Assembly: GCA_023416995.1 (NCBI GenBank)
Contig: JAEZGI010000084.1
Location: forward strand, 1-64,000
Length of the DNA: 64,000 bases
DNA from: Bacteroidota bacterium
GTDB lineage: Bacteria; Bacteroidota; Bacteroidia; Chitinophagales; Chitinophagaceae
Direction: 5' to 3'
Shown here in pieces: positions 51,163-60,783 of this stretch. Position 1 is the first letter of the stretch. Each line of letters begins with the position of its first letter. The position numbers were made by a program, and so were the translations under genes. The notes beneath the pieces were generated by a model. It was given only the letters and a program-made list of their open reading frames with translations. It did not search any database and had not been told where the DNA came from.

Positions 51163-54100
51163 TTACAATGTGATGTTTATACCCAGTGAAACAGTACGTG
51201 TATTTGGATAAGTACCATAGTCCATGCCAGGTGTCAGGTTATCTGTACCCTCCACAGTGTTCACTTCCGGATTGTATCCTTCATAGTTAGTAAAGGTGTA
51301 CAGATTTTGGATATTTAAGTATGCACGTGCATTTTTGATGACTTTGCCTCCAAATAAAGTTGGCAGACGGTAACCCAGTGTCAGGTTCTTAATCCTAACA
51401 AATGACGCGTCTTCTACCAGCCAGCTTGTGATAACCGGGTTGTTACCCTGATATGCTGCATAAGTCGGTCGGAAGTTGATACCATCACCGGGTTCTTCTT
51501 CTGACTTCCAATAGTTTTTAAACAGTGAACTCACATTTTTATAGTTTGAAGAAGTCTTCATCAGGTTCAATACTTCTACACCCTGTACGCCTTGAATCTG
51601 GATACTGAAATCAAAGTTTTTGTAGGTCAGGTTGTTTGTGAATCCAAAAATAAAGTCAGGCAGGTTATTACCTAAAGTGGTTTTATCAAAATTGTCAATT
51701 ACTCCATCTGGTTTACCATCTGGTCCGGAGATATCTTTCAAACGTGGATCGCCCACAAAGGTCTGACCCGACGCAAGTTTTGGACCTGCTGCCAGTTCCT
51801 GGCTGTTTTTGAATATGCCGTCATATACAAAGCCATAATAGGCGGCCATCGGCTCACCAACTCTTGTTCTATGTGTGATAGCATTTACAACTCCATAGTT
51901 TACACTAAAGATGTCATCATTATTGGCATTAAGCGCTTCAACACGGTTTGTATTAGATGAGATATTAAAGTTACTTGTCCAAACAAAATTCTTTCTGTCA
52001 ATATTGCGGGTCTCGATACTAAATTCGATTCCTTTGTTTCTCAGCTTGCCAAGGTTTCTGAGCGTTTCGCTGAAGCCGGTAAAAGTTGGCACCGGTACGC
52101 CAAACAACATACCTGAAGAAACCTTATCGTAATAATCAGCGGTGATATTAATTCGGTTGTTAAAGAGACTGATATCGATACCTACATCCACTGATTTTGA
52201 TTGCTCCCATGTAAGGAAAGAGTTACCAAGATTGTCCTGCGCCAGGCCACTTACACGGCGGCCATCACCTGAGCCAAGTACAGCTGTTCTTGGTCCTACC
52301 CGACCAATCGCGCCATAGTTACCAATCTGATCATTACCTACAATGCCATAGCTGGCACGCAGTTTCAGGTCGCTGATAGCAGAAATACCGCGCATGAACT
52401 TCTCTTCTGAAACGCGCCATCCAATTGCTGCTGAAGGGAAATTACCCCATTTGGAATTAGCCCCGAATCTCGAGGATCCATCTCTCCGGAAAGTGGCAGT
52501 CAGGAAGTACTTCTCGTTAAAATCATATTTCACACGGCTGATCAATGAAGCCATGCTCCATTGTGATTTGCTTGCACGTGTACTGGTAACTATACCGGCG
52601 TTCACTGTGTGAACCAGGTTGTTGGGATACTGATTGGCAGAGATGCCCGATGATTGAAAAACAGCCATTTGCTCCGAAAAACCCACGAGCACATTTACAT
52701 GATGTTTATCGCTGAATGTATTGTCATAAGTAAGTGTATTCTCATTACTCCAACTCAGGTTGTTGCCGGTATATGTGCTACCATACAAAGTGCTGCCGCT
52801 AACACTGATCGTAGAAGGTACAAACATATCAGTGTTGATATTTGTAATGTCAGCATTTATACTTGACCGTAATGAAAGGTTTTTTGTAAAATCAACGGTA
52901 GTAAATAAAGTACCTACTGTGTTAAACATCTTCATGACATTTTCATACTCTTTGCTAAGACCAAGCGCGTTAGAAAACTGCAAAGTCTGCGGAGGGGTGC
53001 CATCGTCAAATGTAAATTGTCGTGAGTTCGCGTACGTTCCGTCAGGATTATAAATCGGAAATACCGGTGGTGAAGACACCAGGGCAGCAGTTACCCCACC
53101 ATAATATGAAAGGCCGCCGGCAGTTGGAATATCGTTGATACTATAAGAAGGTGCGATCCGGAACCCAACCTTGATTTTATTGCTGATGTTCGCGTCGATA
53201 TTACCTCTCAATGAATATTTTTTAAAACCTTGTCCTTCTGTGATAGCTTCCTGATTGATGTAATTACCGGAAATATAAAAGCGCACGTTTTCACCACCAC
53301 CGGATGCTGATAGTTGGTAATTAGTCATCGGCGCAGTGCGATATACAATATCCTGCCAGTCATTGTCGGGAAGTAATGTCGGATCTTTGAATTCATTGGG
53401 TATCTTAACTGACGCGGTGGTACCACGCATTGAATTAGGATCGCTTTCATCTCTTCCGGGGCGACGTACCCCGTTTTGATATACGTAGTTATAATTACGG
53501 ATATCAATTTGCCTTTCTACCCATTCGGCAGTTGACAACATCGGTATCTTTTTTTCGAGGCTTTGCCAGGCTGTACTTGCACTAACATTGATCTGGGTTC
53601 TACCCTTCGCTCCTTGTTTGGTGGTGATAATGACCACACCATTAGACCCTCTGGATCCATAGATGGAAGTTGCAGATGCATCTTTTAAGACGTCAATAGA
53701 CTGGATATCGCCTGGATTGATGGAAGCGAGAGGATTTGTCGGAACGTTGGCACCAGATGCTCCCTGGGCGGAATACGACGCGGTGGTATTATCAAGTGGT
53801 ACTCCGTCGATAACATATAGTGGGGTATTATCAGCGCTGATAGAACCTACACCCCTGATTTTGAAACTGAGACCTGCACCAGGCGCGGAAGATGTTTGTT
53901 GCACCTGCACACCAGGAAGCTGAGCTACAATAGCTTCGCCAAATGAAACGACAGCCCTGTCCTGCAATTGTTTGGCACCAACGGATGCGATAGATCCGAC
54001 TACATCTCTTTTTGATTGAGTGCCATAACCGATTACTACCACTTCATTAAGTGATCCATCAGGTCGCACGAGTGAGATATTCATCTCCGCGGATGCTGTT

Positions 54101-54429
54101 GCAGTTACGGTAGTATAACCCACAATAGTAAATTCAAGTGTTGCTCCGTCTGATGCATTAAGTGTGAAATTTCCGCCTGCATCGGTGGTAGTGCCTGTAC
54201 TGGTGCCCCTAATAACCACTGAAACCCCTGAAAGGGGTTCGCCGGTCGATTTGTCTGTAACTTTTCCTTTTACAGTTGCGGGATTTTGAATTTGCACTCC
54301 TTTGACATCTGCCGCAACCAATGAGCTGGTAGTGGAAAATGTCGTGAATGCGCAGAAAAGCAAGCAGCGAAATGTTTTGACCGACATTAGACCAGCAATT
54401 TGCCTGTGAGTCGTGAGATGTCTTCTCAT
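51163..54429 (-). CDS. SusC/RagA-type TonB-linked outer-membrane transporter
   Basis: 1088 residues. The signal peptide lies in residues 15-40 (MSVKTFRCLLFCAFTTF); the ATG of that Met (54387) is an alternative start. Then a carboxypeptidase-regulatory-like domain (VKGKVTDKSTGEPLSGVSVV), the TonB-box and plug region (NEVVVIGYGTQSKRDVVGSI, FKIRGVGSISADNTPLYVIDG, IYGSRGSNGVVIITTKQG) and the barrel ending SLGINITL. It imports the ligand of the second carbohydrate region, likely an oligosaccharide containing amino sugar given the neighbouring GH20. Its upstream region is the repeat-rich 54430-56449 segment. Confidence 0.95.
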   Translation of the reverse strand: MRRHLTTHRQIAGLMSVKTFRCLLFCAFTTFSTTSSLVAADVKGVQIQNPATVKGKVTDKSTGEPLSGVSVVIRGTSTGTTTDAGGNFTLNASDGATLEFTIVGYTTVTATASAEMNISLVRPDGSLNEVVVIGYGTQSKRDVVGSIASVGAKQLQDRAVVSFGEAIVAQLPGVQVQQTSSAPGAGLSFKIRGVGSISADNTPLYVIDGVPLDNTTASYSAQGASGANVPTNPLASINPGDIQSIDVLKDASATSIYGSRGSNGVVIITTKQGAKGRTQINVSASTAWQSLEKKIPMLSTAEWVERQIDIRNYNYVYQNGVRRPGRDESDPNSMRGTTASVKIPNEFKDPTLLPDNDWQDIVYRTAPMTNYQLSASGGGENVRFYISGNYINQEAITEGQGFKKYSLRGNIDANISNKIKVGFRIAPSYSINDIPTAGGLSYYGGVTAALVSSPPVFPIYNPDGTYANSRQFTFDDGTPPQTLQFSNALGLSKEYENVMKMFNTVGTLFTTVDFTKNLSLRSSINADITNINTDMFVPSTISVSGSTLYGSTYTGNNLSWSNENTLTYDNTFSDKHHVNVLVGFSEQMAVFQSSGISANQYPNNLVHTVNAGIVTSTRASKSQWSMASLISRVKYDFNEKYFLTATFRRDGSSRFGANSKWGNFPSAAIGWRVSEEKFMRGISAISDLKLRASYGIVGNDQIGNYGAIGRVGPRTAVLGSGDGRRVSGLAQDNLGNSFLTWEQSKSVDVGIDISLFNNRINITADYYDKVSSGMLFGVPVPTFTGFSETLRNLGKLRNKGIEFSIETRNIDRKNFVWTSNFNISSNTNRVEALNANNDDIFSVNYGVVNAITHRTRVGEPMAAYYGFVYDGIFKNSQELAAGPKLASGQTFVGDPRLKDISGPDGKPDGVIDNFDKTTLGNNLPDFIFGFTNNLTYKNFDFSIQIQGVQGVEVLNLMKTSSNYKNVSSLFKNYWKSEEEPGDGINFRPTYAAYQGNNPVITSWLVEDASFVRIKNLTLGYRLPTLFGGKVIKNARAYLNIQNLYTFTNYEGYNPEVNTVEGTDNLTPGMDYGTYPNTRTVSLGINITL

Positions 54430-54690
54430 AGCCGTTAAAAGTTTTGATTAATTGTTTGGGAAGAGTTCGTAACGAAAATAATCAAATTTTAATTTCAAAA
54501 ATTACATTTCGAAAGATTTTAAAAGATTTATTTGCGGAGAAACCTTGCGTTTCGCGCTCCTTTTATTGTTGGCCTTTACGGAACATTAAATCAGGTTACC
54601 TGCTCACCTTTCCCGCAACATTTTGAAAGGTGCACTTTAGGGTGAACTTTAGCTGAATTTCGGACTTCCGCGTTCGATGCCTATTTATTG
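54430..54690. other. upstream region of the second susC gene
   Basis: An A/T-rich leader and promoter region. On the minus strand TTTTTG and TATTTTCG occur about 15 bases apart, shorter than the usual spacing, so no firm promoter call is made. I see no ORF. Confidence 0.4.
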
Positions 54691-54701
54691 ATAGGATGGC
54701 C

Positions 54702-54821
54702 GCCTGCGTGTGCAGTTTTGCGGTAAACGTTTGCATGTGCGGCGTTATGGAATGCTTAGACATTTGCATTTGCTGCCTGCGTGGGCCGTTTCGCGTTAGA
54801 CGTTTGAATGTGCCGCCTGCG
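54702..54821 (+). repeat. degenerate ~38-bp repeats ending in GCCTGCG
   Basis: GCCTGCG (or TGCGGCG) recurs at 54702, 54738, 54775 and 54815, with similar sequence between (CGTTTGCATGTG, CATTTGCATTTG, CGTTTGAATGTG). The last unit runs into copy A of the inverted element, whose tip begins with the same heptamer. Confidence 0.55.
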
Positions 54822-55036
54822 CGTGATGCCGCGGTCGGTCCGCCTAAGGCACTGAATTTTTCCGGGCTTCACACTAGTTCGATCTTCTCAGTTTGCGACT
54901 TCCATATGAGCATTGTAGCCTTGATCGGCTGTAAATATGGGTTTGGGGTGCAGACGTCCTGGCGCCCTGATCGGCTTCGGCCCCTTGTCCGGAAAAATAA
55001 GGTGCCTTACGCGGAACCGCCCTTGCATCGCAGGCT
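54813..55036 (+). repeat. ~224-bp MITE-like element, copy A
   Basis: Homologous over its whole length to the reverse complement of 56109-56331. The two ends are imperfect inverted repeats of about 50 bases. The left end runs from GCCTGCG through TAAGGCACTGAATTTTTCCGG (54845-54865). The right end carries CCGGAAAAATAAGGTGCCTTA (54989-55009) and then AACCGCCCTTGCATCGCAGG. The centre contains two GATCGGCT boxes (54923 and 54969). No coding capacity. Confidence 0.75.
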
Positions 55037-55189
55037 AAGGCGTATATGAATCGAAGCTCACGCTGACGGCACTGCCATGCATCAAAACAACAACACTATG
55101 AGTGAATTGCACATCCATCTCCTATGTCAAATTTTCATTGATAGCGGCGTCCAGGCCGCTTCATCGATGTTTAGTTGACGCAAAAACTT

Positions 55190-55650
55190 TTTGGCATCTG
55201 CAATCATGCACCATCATTTTGAGTCTGCAATCTATAGCTTCAAACTGCTGCCTGCGATCACTTGTTTCAATCTGCTTAATAAGTTTAATGTTTCAACCTA
55301 ATTATTCCATTCGATCCAATTACTGCGAACAATTGCTGATCTGGCTACTACTTCAATCGCTTTGAATTGACTACTGCGGTCGGTCACTTCGATCTGGTTA
55401 CTGCGTTGAATTATTTTGATCTGGTTACTGCGTTAATTATTTCGATCTGGTTACTACGTTAATTATTTCGATCTGGTTACTGCGATCAATCGCTTTTATG
55501 TAATTCAACGTTCAACCGTTTTGGCCTGGCTACTGCGGTCGGTTACTTCCATCCGGTTTCTGCAAACAATTGTTTTGATCGGGATCAACGTTCAATCGTT
55601 TCAATCTGGTTGTTGTGGACAATCGCGTTGATCTAATCAGTAAGGTCGGT
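55190..55650 (+). repeat. degenerate ~26-bp tandem repeat array
   Basis: The clearest units start at 55391, 55418, 55444 and 55470, each beginning GATCTGGTTACTGCG (or ACTACG) followed by an AT-rich TTAATTATTTC half. More diverged units keep the 25-27-base register at 55313, 55338, 55523, 55550, 55577, 55603 and 55630. Weaker ones extend upstream to about 55194. There are roughly 15 to 18 units. No ORF follows the period, since 26 is not a multiple of three. Confidence 0.7.
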
Positions 55651-55659
55651 TGGTAATGG

Positions 55660-56072
55660 CTGCCCGGATGGAAGACGTAATTTCAAGAATTTGAAAATGG
55701 GTTATAGAATAATCAAACTGTCCCGCAAATGGCTGAAAACTCAGTCATGGTGGATACTCCAGCCATTTGGTCCCACTTTTGGGTTAGATACAAATCAAAA
55801 TAAAAATCGCACATTTCGACACCCCTTTCGACCTAGCCGTATTTTTTTGTTCAGGCCGGAATGTATAACACGATACCTGACTGCCTGCGTTACTACACGT
55901 GCTTTTTATTTAGACTCCAAGAATAGATTGAGCAGTGAAATTCCCTGAATGGAAAATCGACTTAAAGCATCTTTGCATTTCAACGCCAGCAGGTTAGGCC
56001 GCAGCGCCCGCACATTGTAATCTGACTCTATTGTACAAGGATGGAGTTATCCCTGCAAAGTATAATTGTCAC
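55660..56072. other. gene-free stretch beside the repeat array
   Basis: No recognisable gene, hairpin or repeat family apart from a GC-rich patch near 55995-56015. Short open frames here lack protein-like composition. Confidence 0.4.
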
Positions 56073-56094
56073 AGCTTGCGATGCAAGGGCGGTT
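56073..56094. repeat. extra partial copy of the element tip
   Basis: AGCTTGCGATGCAAGGGCGG (56073-56092), followed by TT, repeats the outer end of copy B (56109-56130) with one mismatch, 36 bases away. This mirrors the ~38-bp tip repeats next to copy A. Confidence 0.65.
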
Positions 56095-56108
56095 CTTTAT
56101 CCCAACTC

Positions 56109-56331
56109 AGCCTGCGATGCAAGGGCGGTTCCGCATAAGGCACCTTATTTTTCCGGCCAGGGTACTGAAGCCGATCAAGGTGTACTACAGCTTACATTGT
56201 TACAAACTAATAAAAGCCGATCAAGGCCCTAAAGCCGAAATCGAGGTCAGTATCGTAGAAAATCAAACCAGTATGAAGCCCGGAAAAATTCAGTGCCGAT
56301 GCGGGCCGCCCGCGGCATCACGGGCAGGCGG
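56109..56331 (-). repeat. ~224-bp MITE-like element, copy B (inverted)
   Basis: Reverse-complement homologue of 54813-55036, 223 bases long. The terminal ~60 bases at each end are very similar to copy A, and the central ~100 bases are clearly more diverged. Its own ends are imperfect inverted repeats (TAAGGCACCTTATTTTTCCGG at 56136-56156, and CCGGAAAAATTCAGTGCC at 56280-56297). Confidence 0.75.
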
Positions 56332-56396
56332 GCCGAATCGACCGCTTGCCTTTAAATAACTGTAGACTTACCGCAAGATCAAGCCAGATTTACTAA

Positions 56397-56427
56397 AGAA
56401 AAAGGCGCCGGATAAACCAGCGCCTTA
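56397..56427 (-). terminator. terminator after the sodium:solute symporter gene
   Basis: On the minus strand AAGGCGC (from 56426) pairs with GCGCCTT across an 11-base loop and is followed by TTTCTTT. It lies 24 bases after the symporter stop and closes the GMC-to-symporter operon. Confidence 0.75.
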
Positions 56428-56449
56428 AGATGTATGCGAAAAGGAATGT

Positions 56450-57913
56450 CTATGCGGTTTTGAGCGACTTCATCAGGTCTTCGACCTTTTGAGGCACCTT
56501 GCGCGTTAGCAACCCGCCTATGACGAAAACCACTAAAGATACCATCGTAGGCAAACCAACCTCCAACGCAAGACTATCAAACTGTACCTGTTTACCAATA
56601 ATGAACGTCAGCAAACCTGCAAAGATCGAAGCGATAGCAGCCTTCGGACCACATGACTTGAATGGCGCCAGGAGACCGAATAATAACGGCAATGCCGTTG
56701 GACCAAGCAAAGCAGCAAACCAGTTTACGATCAGGCCAAGTACACCGCCAAAACGTTCATAGTTTAAAGCGATGATAATTGTTGCGAGCGTAAACAGGAA
56801 AGTAGTGATCCGGGCTGTCCGCAAAGCATTTGGATCGTTTTTAAAACGAGAAGAAAGAATTGGAAGAATATCCCTTGTGATCACCGCAGCGATCGTGTTT
56901 ACATCAGAGGACGTCATTCCCATAGTGGCGGCAAACAAAGATGCCACCACCAGTCCGATCATTCCCGCCGGCAATATTTCCAACATCAACAGGCCATACG
57001 ACTGATTTGGATTCTCGAGACCGGGCAGAATCAACGGAGTCGCCCACATCGGAAAAAACAGAATCAATGGCCAAATGAAATATAAAATACCTGAAAGCCT
57101 TGCCGCTTTGGATGCTTCCTTTTCATTCGGAGAAGATATATACCGTGTAGCCAGGCTCCATATACCCCCGTTATAACTCAGTAGACATATAAAAAACATC
57201 ACAGCTACAAAGCCCGCTGAATATGGATCATTGAACAGCTGACTATGCTCAGGAGGAAGTTGTTTCCAGATACCGGTGATGGAATCTGTACCACCGAGCC
57301 TGTTTACAACCAACACGAACATCACAACACCACCTATCACCTGTACGAGAAACTGGATGAAATCGGTGATGATAACACCCCAGAGTCCGCCAAAGGTTAC
57401 ATAGATAATAGTAACAATCCCTGACACCAATATACCAGTAGTCATTGAAATACCTGCAACAACATGCAGCAGGATACCAATAGCTGCCCACTTGGCGCCA
57501 ACATCGAACACTTTAAGCAAAACACCTGACCAGGCAATGATCTGCTGTGTGCTGACATTATATCTTATGCTAAGATATTCAAGCGGGGATTGAATCTGGA
57601 AAGCCCGTCTTAACCGAACCCAGTACACGGGGAAGATATGTGCAGTTGCAACAATAACACCGGCAACCGGCAGCGCCCACCACATGTACATTGAAAAACC
57701 GTGTGTATAACATACAGCGGCATAGGCAACAAACACGGCGCCGCTATGACCTGAAACGTGGTGTGAAATGCCGGCGAGCCACCATGGCAAACTTCCACCT
57801 GCAACAAAATAATCCTCTGAATTCTTGCTTTTAAAATACGACATGATGCCTACGACCACCATGATCAGAAAAAATAACACAATTGCGGCCAGGTCTAACG
57901 TACTAAGGGGCAT
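56450..57913 (-). CDS. sodium:solute symporter (SSS family)
   Basis: 487 residues with about 13 membrane helices, of the SGLT-like type. Typical stretches are FLIMVVVGIMSYFKSKNSEDYFVAG, WWLAGISHHVSGHSGAVF, ARRxFQIQSPLEYLSIRYN-like sequence (read as RAFQIQSPLEYLSIRYN), TFGGLWGVIITDFIQF, and SLFAATMGMTSSDVNT with the Na+-site helix. It imports the sugar product of the upstream enzymes. It is the last gene of its operon, 50 bases after the Gfo/Idh/MocA gene. Confidence 0.92.
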   Translation of the reverse strand: MPLSTLDLAAIVLFFLIMVVVGIMSYFKSKNSEDYFVAGGSLPWWLAGISHHVSGHSGAVFVAYAAVCYTHGFSMYMWWALPVAGVIVATAHIFPVYWVRLRRAFQIQSPLEYLSIRYNVSTQQIIAWSGVLLKVFDVGAKWAAIGILLHVVAGISMTTGILVSGIVTIIYVTFGGLWGVIITDFIQFLVQVIGGVVMFVLVVNRLGGTDSITGIWKQLPPEHSQLFNDPYSAGFVAVMFFICLLSYNGGIWSLATRYISSPNEKEASKAARLSGILYFIWPLILFFPMWATPLILPGLENPNQSYGLLMLEILPAGMIGLVVASLFAATMGMTSSDVNTIAAVITRDILPILSSRFKNDPNALRTARITTFLFTLATIIIALNYERFGGVLGLIVNWFAALLGPTALPLLFGLLAPFKSCGPKAAIASIFAGLLTFIIGKQVQFDSLALEVGLPTMVSLVVFVIGGLLTRKVPQKVEDLMKSLKTA

Positions 57914-57963
57914 CTTTTATAAATTAACTTTTAAGTTACTAATCAGTATTGTTTTAATAGTTG

Positions 57964-59307
57964 CTAAACTTTTGGCTCCCAGCCTGGCGCGTATTCACGT
58001 GTCCAGAATTTTGAAGCAGCTTTATTACCAATGATATGACCATTTGAAGGATCGATATTAAGACTCTGTCCAGAACGTAGTGCGATATTTCCTAACTGTA
58101 CAAGCAGTGAACTCTGGTGACCACTTACGATATCTGAATTCAGTTTAGTGCCTTTACGGATCGCATCAAGAAAGTTTACAAGATGGAGCGCATCCAGGTG
58201 CCCCGCAGGGTTAACAAGATCACGTGCATTGATATTGTCAGTGCTCTTCACTTCCTTTACCAGCTTATCATTCAAATCATAAATCTTATATGCATTGCTG
58301 CCTTCAATCAACAGTGAACCGGTATCACCGTAAAACATTACACCAACACTACTGCCTTCAATACTCCGTCCGTTACAGCTGCGGCCTTCCCATGACATGA
58401 AAGTGTTGTTATCAAACTCCAGATTGATCACTTGTGTGTCGGGAGTTTCCCAATCATCTTTATAGCGATATCTTCCGCCATTAGAGCTTACCTTAACAGG
58501 GTAGTTTACACCAAGTCCCCATCTGGCGATGTCCACCATGTGAGTACCATTATTAAGTGCTTCACCCGTTCCCCAGTTCCAGAACCAATGCCAGTTATAA
58601 TGAATCAGGTTGTCTTTGAACTTCCTTCTTGGCGCAGGACCCTGCCATAATTCATAATTGAGCCATGAAGGCACTTCCGTTTCTTTCCCGATCCCGATAG
58701 ATGGACGGTTATTCGTATACCAGGTTTTTGCATAATAAGGACGACCAATTACACCACTCTTAAGATCAGCGATTGCATCTATCACCTTTCCCCATGAACG
58801 GCGCTGATTGCCCATCTGCAAAACCGTTTTATATTTTTTAGCAGAAGCTATTAACAATTCACCTTCGCTGGGAGTGTGACTGCAGGGTTTTTCGAGATAC
58901 ACATGTTTTCCGGCCTTTGCAGCCAGTAAAGCTGCGGGTGCGTGCCAGTGATCCGGCGCAGCAACTACAAGCGCATCAAGATCTTTATCTTCAAGAGCTT
59001 TCCGAAAATCAGGCTGCTCCTTCGGTGCTTTATTGGTTATCTTTTGAATCTCCGCAGCAAATTTCGCAGATGCCCGAGTATCAACATCACATGAATATAA
59101 TACTTCGCAGTTTTGCTGGCTGGCAAAGTTTGCCCCCAGTGCAAAGCCGCGGCTGTTAACACCCATACTTGCAACGGTTACACGATCGTTTGCGCCGATG
59201 ATACGACGGTAACTACTCGCACCAAATGCAGGGAGAATTCCTCCCAGGGAGAGCGCAGCCGCTGCACCAGCGGTGTTTTTAATAAATTTTCTTCTTGAAT
59301 CTACCAT
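57964..59307 (-). CDS. Gfo/Idh/MocA-family oxidoreductase, Tat-exported
   Basis: 447 residues with a twin-arginine signal (SRRKFIKNTAGAAAALSLGG), followed by a Rossmann domain (RVTVASMGVNSRGFALG). The catalytic EKPCSHTPSEGE motif has Lys in EKP. The C-terminal substrate domain contains HYNWHWFWNWGTGEALNNGTHMVD (in pieces, His-rich) and WEGRSCNGRSIEGSS. Exported members use a tightly bound NAD(P) and can oxidise or hydrolyse glycosides through keto intermediates. The substrate is unknown. It sits between the DUF4832-like and symporter genes. Confidence 0.92.
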   Translation of the reverse strand: MVDSRRKFIKNTAGAAAALSLGGILPAFGASSYRRIIGANDRVTVASMGVNSRGFALGANFASQQNCEVLYSCDVDTRASAKFAAEIQKITNKAPKEQPDFRKALEDKDLDALVVAAPDHWHAPAALLAAKAGKHVYLEKPCSHTPSEGELLIASAKKYKTVLQMGNQRRSWGKVIDAIADLKSGVIGRPYYAKTWYTNNRPSIGIGKETEVPSWLNYELWQGPAPRRKFKDNLIHYNWHWFWNWGTGEALNNGTHMVDIARWGLGVNYPVKVSSNGGRYRYKDDWETPDTQVINLEFDNNTFMSWEGRSCNGRSIEGSSVGVMFYGDTGSLLIEGSNAYKIYDLNDKLVKEVKSTDNINARDLVNPAGHLDALHLVNFLDAIRKGTKLNSDIVSGHQSSLLVQLGNIALRSGQSLNIDPSNGHIIGNKAASKFWTREYAPGWEPKV

Positions 59308-59397
59308 AACAAATGTTTTTACTTGTTGTATTAATTAGCACTGTATCGTCAGTTATGCCTTACAGTTAGTTTGCTCTTCAATTAGTACCTGCCGATC

Positions 59398-60738
59398 TTA
59401 TCCGGCCACCTTGATGTCCCCCATCTTGTACCAGCCCGATTCATTAATACCTGCAATGGCAAGTTTAACAACCGGCTGCTTTGTTCCGGGTACAACAATT
59501 CCTAACTCCAGTTCATAATCTCCTTCGGTAATGTGACCAGGCAATTGAATGGTAGCAGGAAGATCCATACCGCCCGGAAAGATTTTTCTGAGATCAGCAT
59601 CAGCTGCAATAACAATCTTAGTTTCGGGATTAGACTTAGAGGTAAGCTGAAAAGCAAGCTGGTAAATGTTGTACATAGGCGCAACACCTTTGTTCTGCCA
59701 ATGCATTTTCATCTTTATCGACTCGCCTTTTTTGATCGAGCCCGGGTACACCAGCTCGTCCAATACAAACCGGTAACCAAGCTTCTTTTCGAACTCCTTT
59801 ACTTTAGCGCGCCAGGGTTCAGGCACCTCTTCAGAACCATTGTTTACGCCTGTAGCGTGCCATTCCAGGGCTTTTTCAAGGATATAATCAATATCCCATT
59901 GTCTTTTGAACCACTCATTCATGGTCCAGCATGTTTCAAATGCGATCGGCCCTTTCTTCCAGCTATCCTCTGCTCCGGCATTTTTGATGGCCGGCGGATA
60001 AACGCCTTTCATATGGTTCCATCCAAGCGAGTCCATATCACCCCAGCAGTCGGCTCTCCACCCTGCACCATTTGAGGTGGCATATTTATACCCGTATGGT
60101 GATTTTAAAGAAATCAGGGATACCAGCGGCGTCTTTTTAAAACTCGAGAAATAAACATCAATGATGTTCTTCACAGAAGCTTCAGATGGATAAACGATCT
60201 TTTTTGGATCTTTTGCATCGGGAGTAATGTGCCATTCGCCCCAGTGGCCGACGGTTCCAATATCTACGAATCCTACACCAGGATGCCCGTCGTATCTTTC
60301 CCCTAATGCTTTGATGAGGTTAGCATGTTTTTCCAGGAATACCGGGTTATCGTAAAAGGGAGATTTAACACCGGCTTCTAATGCCCACTCAGGAACAGTC
60401 ATATCCTCATTCTGGCACATCACACGAAAATTCAGCAATTGTCCATTCGCTGTACATCGCTCAATAAAACTGTCGATCAGGGCAAAGTTAATTTTGTCTT
60501 CCTCCGGTTGAAGCTTGTTCCAATATACACGGAGCTGATGCAGCCCGCTAAGCGGATGTTGATCTGCCTTTAAACCGTCGTTAAAGGTTTTACCGGTTGT
60601 AGTAAACCCTCTTCCCGGGTTAAGTAGCGTGCTGTCTATTTCAACGGGGCGCACTACAACATCTTTTGTTGTAGTGCCGCATGCCGTCAAAATAATAATA
60701 GCTGTAAGAGTAATCAGAGCCTTAACATTAATGAACAT
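59398..60738 (-). CDS. DUF4832-like lipoprotein with TIM-barrel glycosidase-like domain
   Basis: 446 residues with a lipobox ending ILTAC near 20. Residues ~30-320 look like a beta/alpha-barrel of glycoside-hydrolase type: NPGRGFTTTG, YWNKLQPEEDKINFALIDSFI, FRVMCQNEDMTVPEWA, GFVDIGTVGHWGEWH with candidate catalytic Glu, and PIAFETCWTMNEW. A C-terminal DUF4832-type beta-sandwich follows (IKKGESIKMKMHWQNKGVAPMYN). Enzymatic activity is inferred, not established. It is co-transcribed with GH20 (45 bases upstream). Confidence 0.8.
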   Translation of the reverse strand: MFINVKALITLTAIIILTACGTTTKDVVVRPVEIDSTLLNPGRGFTTTGKTFNDGLKADQHPLSGLHQLRVYWNKLQPEEDKINFALIDSFIERCTANGQLLNFRVMCQNEDMTVPEWALEAGVKSPFYDNPVFLEKHANLIKALGERYDGHPGVGFVDIGTVGHWGEWHITPDAKDPKKIVYPSEASVKNIIDVYFSSFKKTPLVSLISLKSPYGYKYATSNGAGWRADCWGDMDSLGWNHMKGVYPPAIKNAGAEDSWKKGPIAFETCWTMNEWFKRQWDIDYILEKALEWHATGVNNGSEEVPEPWRAKVKEFEKKLGYRFVLDELVYPGSIKKGESIKMKMHWQNKGVAPMYNIYQLAFQLTSKSNPETKIVIAADADLRKIFPGGMDLPATIQLPGHITEGDYELELGIVVPGTKQPVVKLAIAGINESGWYKMGDIKVAG

Positions 60739-60783
60739 AATGGTCGGTTAAAAAGTTAGAGGATCAGTTGTTTGCTATCGGAA

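Noticed and set aside
55190..55650. The 26-bp array as a CRISPR
   Set aside because: The repeats touch each other with no unique spacers, they diverge gradually, and no cas gene is in the window.
54690..56350. Several 60-117-codon open frames in the repeat region
   Set aside because: They follow repeated DNA, differ between the inverted copies, and show no protein-like composition or ribosome-binding context.
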